DNA of 64,000 nucleotides from Brevibacterium sp. W7.2 (GTDB lineage: Bacteria; Actinomycetota; Actinomycetes; Actinomycetales; Brevibacteriaceae). The first letter of the stretch is position 1; every line of letters begins with the position of its first letter. The translations under genes and the position numbers were made by a program. The notes beneath the pieces are model-generated. The model was not told the origin of the DNA and ran no database searches. It worked only from the letters and a program-made list of their open reading frames with translations. The stretch covers positions 1,116,001 to 1,180,000 of the forward strand of contig NZ_CP073089.1 of the NCBI RefSeq assembly GCF_018137945.1, written 5' to 3'. This document shows positions 18,717-27,563 of this stretch, in pieces.

Positions 18717-18825
18717 CATGTCTCCTTCTTCGTTGCGACGGTCGATGGCTGGGGAGGTCGGGTGGGGGAGCAATGGCGTCGGGGCGGATGAGGACAGGGG
18801 AGCGGAAAGCGGCTGGGCGTCTCGG

Positions 18826-19755
18826 TCAGGGGCTGAGGTCGAGGACGGCGAGGGAGGGGAAGACGGCGAAGATCACGGTGACGGGCAGGACGAAGACGAC
18901 AACGGGCACGAGCATGCCGATCTCCTTGCGTCCGGAGAGCTCGAGGAGGCGCCGCCGCGACTGCTCGCGGACGTCGGCGGCCTGGGAGCGCAGCACCTCG
19001 GCGAGTGGGGTGCCGCGGGTCATCGAAACGGCGAGTCCGTCGACGAACTGGACGATCTCCGGGATCGCGATGCGCGTGGCCATCTGGTCGAGGGCCTCGA
19101 CGAGGGGAGTGCCGGTCCGGGTCGCCGACAGCGCGGTGCGCAGTTCGTCGACGAGGTCGCCCGAACAGGTCCGGCACACCCGTTCGAGTGCTTCGACGAT
19201 CCCCTCACCTGCGGTGATCGAGAGGGCGAGGAGTTCTGCGACGGTGGGGAACTCGGCGAGGATGCGGGATTCGTGGCGGGCGATCGCCTGGCTGAGACGC
19301 CAGTCGTTGACGATGTGGCCGGCGACCCCGCCGCTGACGACGAGGACGATGACGACGATGGGGGAGAACCCGCGCTGCGCGCTGATGAGACCGGCGAGGC
19401 CGCCGCCGGCGATCATGCCGACGAGGATGCTGAGGATCTGATTCGTCCGGAACCGCTCGATCGTCGCTCTCCCGCCGAGGCGGCCGATGCGCAGGCTGAG
19501 GGTCGCATCGGTGGTGATGCGCGAGGTCACCCATGTCGTCGCCGTCAGGGCAGCCTGCCGGAGTGCCCCGAGGAGGCCCTCCTTCCGGGGTGTCGGCGGG
19601 GCGTAGACGTCGACGAGCGCCTCCTGATCGCGCAGGTACGGTGCGATGCGCGACGACAGGGTCGGGCGCCGCAGCGGAGGCAGGGCGAGGACGAAGACGG
19701 TGAGGGCGACGCCGTTGAATGCGCCGAGGAGCAGGAGAGTGAGCGGGTCGGTCAT
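18826..19755 (-). CDS. tadC: Tad pilus inner-membrane platform protein TadC
   Basis: A 309-aa T2SSF-domain protein. An N-terminal membrane segment, a cytoplasmic linker, two central helices (LVGMIAGGGLAGLI and VVIVLVVSGGVAGHIV), the T2SSF body with ALSITAGEGIVEALERV, and C-terminal membrane helices (PVVVFVLPVTVIFAVFPSL) match TadC. The GEGxxEAL element contacts the ATPase in this family. Start overlaps the tadB stop by a few bases. A 109-bp gap separates it from the small pilin gene. Confidence 0.87.
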   Translation of the reverse strand: MTDPLTLLLLGAFNGVALTVFVLALPPLRRPTLSSRIAPYLRDQEALVDVYAPPTPRKEGLLGALRQAALTATTWVTSRITTDATLSLRIGRLGGRATIERFRTNQILSILVGMIAGGGLAGLISAQRGFSPIVVIVLVVSGGVAGHIVNDWRLSQAIARHESRILAEFPTVAELLALSITAGEGIVEALERVCRTCSGDLVDELRTALSATRTGTPLVEALDQMATRIAIPEIVQFVDGLAVSMTRGTPLAEVLRSQAADVREQSRRRLLELSGRKEIGMLVPVVVFVLPVTVIFAVFPSLAVLDLSP

Positions 19756-20681
19756 CAGGCCTCACCCGCCTCGGCGCTGCGGTGGAACGGGGACCGGGCC
19801 AGGGAGGAGCCCTCGATGACGCGCGGTTCCTGCGGAAGTCGGCCGATCCGCTTCATCGCCTGGTAGGCGAGGAGGGAGACGACGAAGCCCGCGGCCAGGA
19901 GGATGAGACCGGCCTGTGAGTTGTAGGCCGCAGCGGTCTCGGGGCGGGTCGAGAGGAACGCGAGGACGACCCAGGGGGCGGCGACGGCCAAGCGGGCACC
20001 GTTGACGGTCCACTGCTGGCGGGCGGAGAGTTCGTTGCGGGTGCGGGCGTCGTCGCGGACGAACTGGGCCAGAGCCCGCAGCATCGTGCCCAGGTCGCTG
20101 CCGCCGACCTGCCGGGTCACGCTCAGGGCCGCGACGATGCGGTCGGCGACAGGATCGGCGCTGACCTGGCGGAAGCGTTCGAGGGCGATCGCGAAGGAGC
20201 CGCTTGCGCGATACTCCTCGGCGAAGACCTCGAAGAGCGGCCGCAGCGGCTCGGGTCCGCGGTGGGCGAGCGAGCTCAGCGCTTCGGGCAGTGAGAGTCC
20301 CGCCCGCACACCGGAATTGAGATGGTCGAGGGTCTCGGGCCAGAGTTCGCGACGCAGCACCTGCTTCGAGCGCGCACGGTGCTGGAGGTACCGGTAGGGC
20401 AGCCACGAGGCGAAGAGACCGAAGCACAGGGCGATCGCCCACGAGCGGGTGAGCACGGTGGCGACGACGGTGACGGTGAGGAAGACGGCGATCGTCAGCA
20501 GGAGCAGGTGGAGGGGGCGCAGGCGCGGGAATCCCGCACCCGTGAGCATGTCGTCGAGTTCGCGGATCCACCGCCGCTGCTGCCGGCGCCTCGCCGTCTG
20601 CTCCCACAGGGACATCCAGATGAGCAGCAGTCCCGCGCCGAGGCAGGCTCCCACGAGCAGGCTCAGCTGCGAGTAGCTCAT
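19755..20681 (-). CDS. tadB: Tad pilus inner-membrane platform protein TadB
   Basis: A 308-aa T2SSF-domain protein that with TadC forms the assembly platform. N-terminal helix, then RRQQRRWIRELDDMLTGAGFPRLRP, two central membrane helices, the T2SSF body LDHLNSGVRAGLSLPEALSSLAHRGPEPL and C-terminal helices near WVVLAFLSTRPE and LILLAAGFVVSLL. ATG at 20681 overlaps the tadA stop (ATGA), so translation is coupled. Confidence 0.87.
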   Translation of the reverse strand: MSYSQLSLLVGACLGAGLLLIWMSLWEQTARRRQQRRWIRELDDMLTGAGFPRLRPLHLLLLTIAVFLTVTVVATVLTRSWAIALCFGLFASWLPYRYLQHRARSKQVLRRELWPETLDHLNSGVRAGLSLPEALSSLAHRGPEPLRPLFEVFAEEYRASGSFAIALERFRQVSADPVADRIVAALSVTRQVGGSDLGTMLRALAQFVRDDARTRNELSARQQWTVNGARLAVAAPWVVLAFLSTRPETAAAYNSQAGLILLAAGFVVSLLAYQAMKRIGRLPQEPRVIEGSSLARSPFHRSAEAGEA

Positions 20682-21901
20682 GCCGCTTCCAAGATCTGGT
20701 GGAGGTCCTTGCCGATCGCGGAGAAGCGCTCGCCGAGGTGGCCGAACCCCTGTCCGCGCACCAGCGTCCCGTGCGGGGAATGGAAGAGGGTGTCGAGTTC
20801 GATGACGTCGCCTTCGACTCCGCCGGGCACCGCGCAGATCTCATTGACGTGGCGGACCCCGCTGTTGTCGCGTCGCAGGTGGACGACGACGTCGATGCTC
20901 ACCGCCACCGTCGGGACGACGAACGACGACGAGATGTTCGCCCCGGCGAGCAGCGGAAGGGTCGAGATCTTCGTGATCGCCGCACGCGCGGAGTTCGCAT
21001 GGATCGTGCCCATGCCGGGCAGCCCCGAATTCAGGGCGACGAGGAGGTCGAGGCTCTCGGCTTCCCGGACCTCCCCGACGATGATCCTCGTCGGACGCAT
21101 CCGCAGGGCCTCTTTGACGAGTGCGCGGAGGGTCACAGCGCCGGTGCCTTCGAGCGAGGGCTGGCGGCACTGCATCGGAACCCAGTCGCGGCTGGGGAGG
21201 TTGAGTTCGAAGACCTCCTCGCAGCTGACGATGCGTTCGCGGGCGGGGATCGACCCGGCCAGAGCGTTGAGCATCGTCGTCTTTCCCGCCTGGGTGGCGC
21301 CGGAGACGAGGATGTTCGCACCGCAGCTCACGGCGGCGTCGAGGAAGCGGGCCGCCGGGGGAGTGAGCGAGCCCTGGGCGACGAGGGCGGCGAGGTTGCG
21401 GGGCCGCTGGATGAACTTGCGGATGTTCACTGCCGGGGAGGAGCGCGTGATGTCGGGGAGGACGACGTGGAGCCGGGAGCCGTCGGGAAGCATGGCGTCG
21501 ACGAAGGGCTGTGAGAGGTCGACCCGGCGACCCGAGGTGCGCAGCATCCGCTCGATGAGGTCGTCGAGTTCGCCGCTGGTCAGCTTCGTCGTCGTGAGCT
21601 GGTGGACACCGTCGACGGCGATGAACACCTCGCTCGGCGAGTTGATCCAGATCTCCTCGACGCGGGGGTCCTCGAAGTAGTCCTGAAGGGCGCCGTAGCC
21701 GGAGAGCTGATTGTCGATGAATCGGAACGTCGCCTCTTTGTCCGTCAGCGGCGGAAGGTCCGCGGTGAGACTGCGCTCGTCGTATTCGGAGATCACCGAG
21801 CGGATGACTTCGCGGGAGCGCTGGACATCGGTGCGGGGATCCACGTCGAGGTCTCGGATCCTCTTGTGGACCTCGCTCGTGATGACCTCGGTGGCTTCCA
21901 C
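20678..21901 (-). CDS. tadA: Tad pilus assembly ATPase TadA/CpaF
   Basis: Secretion ATPase (407 aa) powering Flp pilus assembly. An N-terminal domain with PLTDKEATFRFIDNQLSGYGAL and EEIWINSPSEVFIAVDG is followed by the RecA-like core: Walker A SGATQAGKTT (about 205-214), Asp box CEEVFELN, Walker B RIIVGEVRE and His box MGTIHANSARAA. GTG at 21901 is chosen since GAGGG lies 7 nt upstream and the protein then begins at the conserved N-terminus; the frame stays open further up through AT-rich DNA. No TadZ, RcpC or prepilin peptidase gene lies upstream; prfB does. Confidence 0.88.
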   Translation of the reverse strand: MEATEVITSEVHKRIRDLDVDPRTDVQRSREVIRSVISEYDERSLTADLPPLTDKEATFRFIDNQLSGYGALQDYFEDPRVEEIWINSPSEVFIAVDGVHQLTTTKLTSGELDDLIERMLRTSGRRVDLSQPFVDAMLPDGSRLHVVLPDITRSSPAVNIRKFIQRPRNLAALVAQGSLTPPAARFLDAAVSCGANILVSGATQAGKTTMLNALAGSIPARERIVSCEEVFELNLPSRDWVPMQCRQPSLEGTGAVTLRALVKEALRMRPTRIIVGEVREAESLDLLVALNSGLPGMGTIHANSARAAITKISTLPLLAGANISSSFVVPTVAVSIDVVVHLRRDNSGVRHVNEICAVPGGVEGDVIELDTLFHSPHGTLVRGQGFGHLGERFSAIGKDLHQILEAA

Positions 21902-21984
21902 GGTGAATCCCTCGGTGGCGATCGGCGAGTCCGTCGGTGTGAGCGGCGGGCAATAGGTTGTCAATGTATCCGCGAAATTCCCAT

Positions 21985-22083
21985 TTATCCAGACTTTCTC
22001 ACAATCTGTGGATAACTTCTGGTGACATCGGATAAATGTCATAGATGTAGTTAAGGAGGCGATTCGGTGAGGTTTTATCCGGC
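21985..22083. promoter_or_regulatory. Cluster of DnaA-box-like sites between tadA and prfB
   Basis: Within about 100 bp there is one perfect TTATCCACA (minus strand, 22007-22015) and three relaxed matches beginning TTATCC: 21985-21993, the minus-strand match around 22028-22036 and 22075-22083. The stretch is clearly AT-richer than its surroundings and must also hold the tadA promoter. It is not near dnaA or dnaN here, so a chromosomal origin is unlikely. Confidence 0.35.
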
Positions 22084-22087
22084 CTGA
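22053..22087 (+). promoter_or_regulatory. Possible six-codon leader ORF upstream of prfB
   Basis: AAGGAGG at 22053-22059 is followed 7 nt later by GTG at 22067 and then five codons and TGA (peptide MRFYPA, stop 22085-22087). Shine-Dalgarno and spacing are ideal although nothing longer is encoded. The stop is UGA, the codon read by RF2, whose gene begins 73 bp later. Function is speculative. Confidence 0.25.
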
Positions 22088-22160
22088 TCCGTCCGCCGTC
22101 CGCGTCCGTCCGCTCGGCGGTTCCGAGGGGCTGTGCCCCATGGACTAGAATCGAGGCATT

Positions 22161-23279
22161 ATGGCCACGACTGATCACGCTTCCGAAATCGCCAACCTCC
22201 GCAGCACCTATCAGGCGATCCTCGACGTCTCCGACCTGCCGACTCTGCGTGACGAGGTCGCCGAGCTCACCGAGGAAGCATCGGCCCCGACGTTCTGGGA
22301 CGACCCCGATTCGGCGCAGAAGACCTCGGCGAAGCTTTCGCACAAGCAGGGCACGCTCGAGAAGCTCGAGAAGTTCGGGGAGCGCATCGACGACGCCGAA
22401 CTCCTCATCGAGATGTCCGAGGCCGAAGGCGACTCGGATTCGCTCGTCGAAGCCGAACGCGACATCGCCAAGCTCAAGGATCAGCTCGGCGAGCTCGAGA
22501 TCTCGACCCTGCTCTCCGGCGAATACGATGAGCGCTCGGCGGTCGTCACCGTCCGCTCCGGTGCCGGCGGCGACGACGCGACGGACTGGGCGCAGATGCT
22601 CATCCGCATGTACATCCGCTGGGCCGAGGGCCGCGGCTACAACGTTCAGGAACTCGACACCTCCTACGCCGAAGGCGCCGGCATCAAGTCCGCGACGATC
22701 CAGGTCAACGCCCCCTACGCCTACGGCACGCTGTCGGTCGAGGCCGGCACGCATCGCCTCGTGCGCATCAGCCCCTTCGACAACCAGGGCCGCCGCCAGA
22801 CTTCCTTCGCCGCCGTCGAGGTCGTCCCGCTCATCGAGTCGACCGACCACATCGAGGTCGACGAGAACGACCTGCGCATCGACGTCTACCGGTCCTCGGG
22901 GCCCGGCGGCCAGTCCGTCAACACGACCGACTCCGCTGTGCGCATCACGCACCTTCCGACCGGCGTCGTCGTGAGCATGCAGAACGAGAAGTCGCAGATC
23001 CAGAACAAGGAGGCCGCGATGCGCGTCCTCCAGTCGCGGCTCCTCGAGCGCAAGCGCCAGGAGGAGGCCGCGCAGAAGAAGGAGCTCGCCGGCGACATCA
23101 AGGCGAGCTGGGGCGATCAGATGCGCTCGTACGTCACGCACCCCTACCAGATGGTCAAGGATCTGCGCACCGGGTACGAGGTCAACAATCCCCAAGCCGT
23201 GTTCGACGGCGACCTCGACGGACTCATCGAAGCGGGCATCCGCTGGCGCAAGCAGCAGGAGAACGCCGAGGAGGAGTGA
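22161..23279 (+). CDS. prfB: Peptide chain release factor 2
   Basis: Release factor (372 aa) recognising UAA and UGA. The stop-codon-reading tripeptide SPF occurs in [14 protein letters not shown] (about residue 208) and the peptidyl-hydrolysis motif GGQ in [17 protein letters not shown] (about 250). The frame is continuous: no in-frame stop or programmed frameshift as in many bacterial prfB genes. ATG at 22161 has GAGG 4 nt upstream, and TAGAAT (22149-22154) could be a -10 for a very short leader. First gene of the conserved prfB-ftsEX-smpB cluster. Confidence 0.94.
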   Translation: MATTDHASEIANLRSTYQAILDVSDLPTLRDEVAELTEEASAPTFWDDPDSAQKTSAKLSHKQGTLEKLEKFGERIDDAELLIEMSEAEGDSDSLVEAERDIAKLKDQLGELEISTLLSGEYDERSAVVTVRSGAGGDDATDWAQMLIRMYIRWAEGRGYNVQELDTSYAEGAGIKSATIQVNAPYAYGTLSVEAGTHRLVRISPFDNQGRRQTSFAAVEVVPLIESTDHIEVDENDLRIDVYRSSGPGGQSVNTTDSAVRITHLPTGVVVSMQNEKSQIQNKEAAMRVLQSRLLERKRQEEAAQKKELAGDIKASWGDQMRSYVTHPYQMVKDLRTGYEVNNPQAVFDGDLDGLIEAGIRWRKQQENAEEE

Positions 23280-23468
23280 CCTCTCCGACCCACCCCCTCG
23301 GCGCACCGACCCCACGGCACCACCGCCTCGGCGCGGGTGAACGCATCGTGGTGGGACTGTGAACTTCATCAGATGCGCAACACACGCCCCGCCGCCTCCG
23401 CGCACATCACGGAACTGTTACGTACAGTGGAAGCGGCCGAGCCATCCGCGACACGATTGAAGACCCTC

Positions 23469-24158
23469 TTGATCACATTCGACTCCGTTTCGAAGTCCTA
23501 CGACACCCGCACCCGGGCGGCCCTCGACTCCATCTCGTTCGAGGCTGACCGCGGGGAATTCGTGTTCCTCGTCGGAGCCTCGGGATCGGGCAAGTCGACG
23601 GTCATCCGCCTCATCCTCCGCGAAGAGGTGCCGACGAAGGGGCGGATCTCCGTGGCGGGGAAGTCCGTGGTGAAGATGCCCTCCTGGCGGGTCCCCTACC
23701 TGCGCCGCGGCATCGGCACGGTGTTCCAGGACTTCCGGCTGCTGCCGAACAAGACGGTCTTCGCCAACGTCGCCTTCGCCCTCCAGGTCATCGGCAAGTC
23801 ACGGGCGTCGATGTCGACGCTCGTGCCCGACGTCCTCGAGACCGTGGGCCTGGCCGGCAAGGAGAAGCGCTACCCGTACGAGCTCTCCGGCGGTGAGCAG
23901 CAGCGCGTCGCGATCGCCCGCGCCGTCGTCAACAAGCCCGGGATCCTCCTCGCCGACGAGCCGACGGGCAACCTCGACCCCGTGACCAGCGCTGACATCA
24001 TGTCGGTGCTCGAGAAGATCAACCGCAACGGCACGACCGTGCTCATGGCCACCCACGACGGGGAGATCGTCAACCGGATGGCCAAGCGGGTCATCGAACT
24101 CAAAGAGGGCCGCATCGTCCGCGACGTCGAGCACGGCACGTACGGAGTCGCCTCATGA
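23469..24158 (+). CDS. ftsE: Cell division ATP-binding protein FtsE
   Basis: ATPase of the FtsEX complex, which activates cell-wall hydrolases at the septum. At 229 aa (from TTG 23469, giving [11 protein letters not shown]) it equals mycobacterial FtsE in length. Walker [11 protein letters not shown]-loop VFQDFRLL, signature [14 protein letters not shown] and Walker [12 protein letters not shown] are all intact. The frame is open upstream to 23337, but the residues before the TTG do not resemble the family. Overlaps ftsX by 4 bp (ATGA). Confidence 0.92.
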   Translation: MITFDSVSKSYDTRTRAALDSISFEADRGEFVFLVGASGSGKSTVIRLILREEVPTKGRISVAGKSVVKMPSWRVPYLRRGIGTVFQDFRLLPNKTVFANVAFALQVIGKSRASMSTLVPDVLETVGLAGKEKRYPYELSGGEQQRVAIARAVVNKPGILLADEPTGNLDPVTSADIMSVLEKINRNGTTVLMATHDGEIVNRMAKRVIELKEGRIVRDVEHGTYGVAS

Positions 24159-25069
24159 GGGCCGGCTTCATCCTCTCCGAGGTCGGATCGGGCCTGAAGA
24201 AGAACTTCTCGATGGTCCTCTCCGTCGTCCTCGTCACCTTCGTCTCCCTCCTCTTCGTCGGCGCCGCGATCCTCCTGCAGATGCAGGTCGGGCAGATGAA
24301 GGACTACTGGTACGACCGCGTCCAGGTCTCGATCTTCCTCTGCCCGCCGGACTCCGAGGCGACGAACTGCGTCGACGGCGAGGTCACCGACACGCAGAAG
24401 AAGAACATCGAGGACGCGCTCGCCAGCTCCGATCTCTCCCCGTACGTCGACACCGTCTACTTCGAGGACAAGGCCGAGGCCTACCAGCGCTTCCAGGACC
24501 AGTTCGCCGGCACGAGCCTCGAGGGCACCGTGCCCGAGGAGGACATGAACGAGTCCTTCCGGGTCAAGCTCAAGGACGCCGAGCAGTACCAGATCATCAA
24601 CGAGTACTTCTCCTCGACCCAGGGCGTCGAAGAGGTCGTCGACCAGAATCAGCTCCTCGACCGCCTCTTCGGGGTCCTCAACGTCGCCACCGTCGTTGCG
24701 ATCGCGATCGCCGGCATCATGCTGCTGTGCGCGATGCTGCTCATCGCCACGACGATCCGCCTCTCCGCGTTCGCCAGACGCCGGGAGACGGGGATCATGC
24801 GCCTCGTCGGCGCCTCGAACTCCTTCATCCAGCTCCCGTTCCTCCTCGAAGGGGTCATCGCCGCAGCGATCGGCGCGGGACTCGCTGCCGGCTCCCTGGG
24901 CCTGCTCGTCCACTTCGGGGTGAGCGGCTGGCTGCAGGACCAGGCGACCGGCTTCAGTCTGATCTCCGGCGTCGACGTCCTCATCGTCGCCCCGATCCTC
25001 CTCGTCATCGGCATCGTCATGGCCGGTGCCTCGTCGCTCATCACACTCAACAAGTACACGAAGGTCTGA
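24155..25069 (+). CDS. ftsX: Cell division membrane protein FtsX
   Basis: Permease-like subunit (304 aa). Cytoplasmic N-terminus, first membrane helix [22 protein letters not shown], then an extracellular domain of about 125 residues containing two Cys ([12 protein letters not shown]) that could pair, and three C-terminal helices with the cytoplasmic [20 protein letters not shown] loop. FtsX relays ATP hydrolysis by FtsE to a periplasmic or wall hydrolase partner, encoded 1 bp downstream. Confidence 0.92.
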   Translation: MRAGFILSEVGSGLKKNFSMVLSVVLVTFVSLLFVGAAILLQMQVGQMKDYWYDRVQVSIFLCPPDSEATNCVDGEVTDTQKKNIEDALASSDLSPYVDTVYFEDKAEAYQRFQDQFAGTSLEGTVPEEDMNESFRVKLKDAEQYQIINEYFSSTQGVEEVVDQNQLLDRLFGVLNVATVVAIAIAGIMLLCAMLLIATTIRLSAFARRRETGIMRLVGASNSFIQLPFLLEGVIAAAIGAGLAAGSLGLLVHFGVSGWLQDQATGFSLISGVDVLIVAPILLVIGIVMAGASSLITLNKYTKV

Positions 25070-25070
25070 G

Positions 25071-26300
25071 ATGAAACGCAGGCTTCCCCTTCTCGTCACG
25101 GCTGCTGTGCTCGCCGTCGTCATGCCGGTCACCTCGGCGACGGCCAACCCGCGCGACGACAAGAACAAGGTCGACGAACGCGTCAAGGAGCTCCAGCAGG
25201 AGTTCGAGGGCCTCGACGAGGACCTCGCCCGGGTCATCGCCGAACGCGACGAAGCCCAGGAGGCCCTGCCCGCCGCGGAGGAGGCGTCCCAGAAAGCCGA
25301 CGACGCCCTCGCCGAGGCGGTGCAGAAGGATGAGGACCTCGCCGCCCGTCTGACCTCGGCGGAGAACGCGCAGTCCGACCTCAAGGACGAGATCCAGCAG
25401 GGCACGGACGAGATCGAGCAGAACCGCACGGCCGCGGCGCGGATCGGCCGGCAGGCGTACCAGAACTCCGGCATCACCTCCGACCTCGCGATGCTGCTGC
25501 AGATGGCCGAGGGCACGAGCGCCGACGGCGGCATCGGCCGCGTCGACTCCGCGGTGCGCTCCCAGCAGCGCACGATCGATGACCTCTCGGAGCAGCGTGC
25601 GCTCAACGAGAACAACGAGGAGCGCCTCTCCGGGGTCACCGATGAGATCTCCGATCTCAAGGATGAGGCCGCCGAGGCGGTCATCGCGAAGGAGGCCGCC
25701 CAGGCCGACGCGAAGAAGAAGGCCGACGACCTCAACAACCTCATCTCCGCCAAGGACGACGCCGAGCAGACGATCTCGGACAACAAGGACAAGACCGAGC
25801 AGCAGCTCGCCGATGAGAAGGCGGAGCAGGATCGGCTCGCGAAGGAGGTCCGCGAGTGGGAGAAGGAGCAGGAGGCGAAGGGCAACTTCGTCTACGGCGA
25901 CGGTGTCCTCGCCAATCCCGCCGAGGGCTTCCCGATCACCTCGCAGTTCGGCTACCGCATCCACCCGATCACGGGCAACCGGAAGCTGCACACCGGCACC
26001 GACTTCGGTGTGCCCTGCGGAACGTCGATCCGGGCGGCCGGTGACGGAGTCGTCGTCAGCGCCGGCTGGGCCGGCGGCTACGGCAACCGCGTCGTCATCT
26101 CCCACGGCAAGATCGGCGGCAAGTCGATCGCCTCGACGTACAACCACAACACGAGCCTGAGCGTGAAGGCCGGGCAGAAGGTGAAGAAGGGCGACGTCAT
26201 CTCCCAGTCGGGCACGACCGGCGCCTCGACCGGCTGCCACCTCCACTTCGAGATCATGGAGAACGGCGGCTACGTCAACGCGATGCCGTTCATCTCGTAA
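25071..26300 (+). CDS. FtsEX-linked M23 (LytM) peptidase with coiled coil
   Basis: Exported wall hydrolase or activator (409 aa). A cleavable signal peptide ends near SATA-NPRDD (about residue 25), then a long coiled coil rich in Glu/Lys/Ala/Asp (about 28-260), then an M23 domain with HTGTDFGVPCGT (zinc His and Asp), YNHNTSLSVKAGQKVKKGD and the HLHFEI motif. Domain order is that of EnvC/PcsB-type partners, whose coiled coil contacts the FtsX loop. Placement directly after ftsX supports this role. The metal ligands look complete, so it may be catalytically active rather than a degenerate activator. Confidence 0.88.
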   Translation: MKRRLPLLVTAAVLAVVMPVTSATANPRDDKNKVDERVKELQQEFEGLDEDLARVIAERDEAQEALPAAEEASQKADDALAEAVQKDEDLAARLTSAENAQSDLKDEIQQGTDEIEQNRTAAARIGRQAYQNSGITSDLAMLLQMAEGTSADGGIGRVDSAVRSQQRTIDDLSEQRALNENNEERLSGVTDEISDLKDEAAEAVIAKEAAQADAKKKADDLNNLISAKDDAEQTISDNKDKTEQQLADEKAEQDRLAKEVREWEKEQEAKGNFVYGDGVLANPAEGFPITSQFGYRIHPITGNRKLHTGTDFGVPCGTSIRAAGDGVVVSAGWAGGYGNRVVISHGKIGGKSIASTYNHNTSLSVKAGQKVKKGDVISQSGTTGASTGCHLHFEIMENGGYVNAMPFIS

Positions 26301-26379
26301 TCCGCACCTTCGGGCAGTCAGGGCGAGTGCGCCGGAACTGCAGATGGGATAGACTGGTGGGTCTGCGTGTGCAGGTCGG

Positions 26380-26399
26380 CGGCGGTCGTCGGACCGCCG
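26380..26399 (+). other. Hairpin in the smpB leader
   Basis: An 8-bp perfect stem CGGCGGTC / GACCGCCG with a GTCG loop in the 163-bp gap before smpB. TAGACT at about 26350 could be a -10 for smpB, putting the hairpin in its leader. No T-tract, so not a typical terminator. Confidence 0.3.
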
Positions 26400-26463
26400 G
26401 TGGAGCACGTCGGACACGAGCATTGCACGAGAGCATCGGACAAGAGGAGAGAGGAGGCCGGTC

Positions 26464-26934
26464 ATGCCGAAGGACACCGGGAAGAAGGTCATCGCGAGGA
26501 ACCGCAAGGCACGCCACGACTACCACATCGAGGACACGTGGGAGGCTGGCCTCGTCCTCACCGGCACCGAGGTGAAGTCGCTGCGTGAGGGCAGGGCGTC
26601 GCTGACGGACGGGTTCGCGCTCATCTTCCAGAACGAAGCGTGGCTGGAGAACGTCTACATCCCCGAGTACCTCCAGGGCACGTGGACGAACCATGCCGCC
26701 AGGCGTCGGCGCAAGCTGCTGCTCCACCGCGAGGAGATCCTCAAGATCTCGCAGAAGGTCAAGGAATCGGGGCGCACCCTCATCCCGCTCGAACTCTACT
26801 TCGAAGGGTCGCGGGTCAAGGTCAAGATCGCTCTGGCCCGCGGCAAGCGCGACTGGGACAAGCGGCAGTCGCTGCGCGAAGCCCAGGACAAGCGCGAGGC
26901 CGAGCGGGCGATGAAGTCCAAGCAGTACCTCTGA
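26464..26934 (+). CDS. smpB: SsrA-binding protein
   Basis: Partner of tmRNA in trans-translation (156 aa). Characteristic segments: [61 protein letters not shown] and the basic C-terminal helix with [22 protein letters not shown] at 26464 follows GAGGAGAGAGGAGG. Its tmRNA is encoded 130 bp downstream. Confidence 0.95.
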   Translation: MPKDTGKKVIARNRKARHDYHIEDTWEAGLVLTGTEVKSLREGRASLTDGFALIFQNEAWLENVYIPEYLQGTWTNHAARRRRKLLLHREEILKISQKVKESGRTLIPLELYFEGSRVKVKIALARGKRDWDKRQSLREAQDKREAERAMKSKQYL

Positions 26935-27064
26935 GTCCTTCACCGGACCCACCCGGGAATGCAATTGGCCCGGTCGGTGTTGAGAGAGTATGCTGGTGTT
27001 CCTGCCCGGCGGCAGAGCCTGTTCGTCCAGGTGATGTCGGTGAGCAGGATTGGCAACAGAATAT

Positions 27065-27439
27065 GGGGATGATCGGTTTCGACGTTGGACACTGCGTCGG
27101 GAGAAGCGGGCCGAGAATGCAGAGTCATCTCGTTAATGTCCTCTGCAAAACAATAGGTGCTAAATCTGAAAACCGCACCGATTTCGCCCTCGCTGCCTGA
27201 TAGAGCGCGAGCTGCGAATCCGTCAGCCTAGAGTTGCCTCTGCTCTAGATCCTGGCGTCGCTTAAGAGGCCACTGCTTCAGATGCACGTTGGGGGCATCT
27301 GAGGGACTCTTACCCAACTCCGTTCGTTGGTCTACGTGTTCGTGCGATGACCAGAACCTAAGAAACTGCCTCACGAACTGCGCCCGGAGAAGTCCTGACA
27401 ATCTGCCGACGGACGCGGGTTCGATTCCCGCCATCTCCA
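27065..27439 (+). ncRNA. ssrA: tmRNA
   Basis: The 5' end GGGGATGATCGGTTTCGAC and the 3' end GGTTCGATTCCCGCCATCTCCA form the tRNA-like domain; GGGGATG pairs with CATCTCC. CCA does not appear to be encoded. The resume codon is GCT at 27159, preceded by CAATAGGT. The tag reads AKSENRTDFALAA and ends with tandem TGA TAG at 27198-27203. The ALAA terminus marks proteins for ClpXP-type proteases. Ends are approximate to a few bases. Confidence 0.95.
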
Positions 27440-27448
27440 CTCATGTCA

Positions 27449-27488
27449 CGGCCCCGGCAGCTCGGTTGAATCCGAGCTGCCGGGGCCG
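27449..27488 (+). terminator. ssrA terminator hairpin
   Basis: A perfect 17-bp G/C-rich stem (left arm starting CGGCCCCGGC, right arm ending GCCGGGGCCG) with a 6-nt TTGAAT loop, 9 nt after tmRNA. The tail TTGTCG is only weakly T-rich. It may also serve the convergent ThDP enzyme gene. Confidence 0.8.
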
Positions 27489-27563
27489 TTGTCGTCCCAT
27501 CAGGCGCCGCGGACAGGATGTGTTCGCCGAGCCGGGCAACGGAGGTCGGCCGACCCCGGTCCG

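Noticed and set aside
21985-22083. Chromosomal origin of replication
   Set aside because: Despite DnaA-like boxes, the neighbours are tadA and prfB, with no dnaA, dnaN or rpmH nearby.
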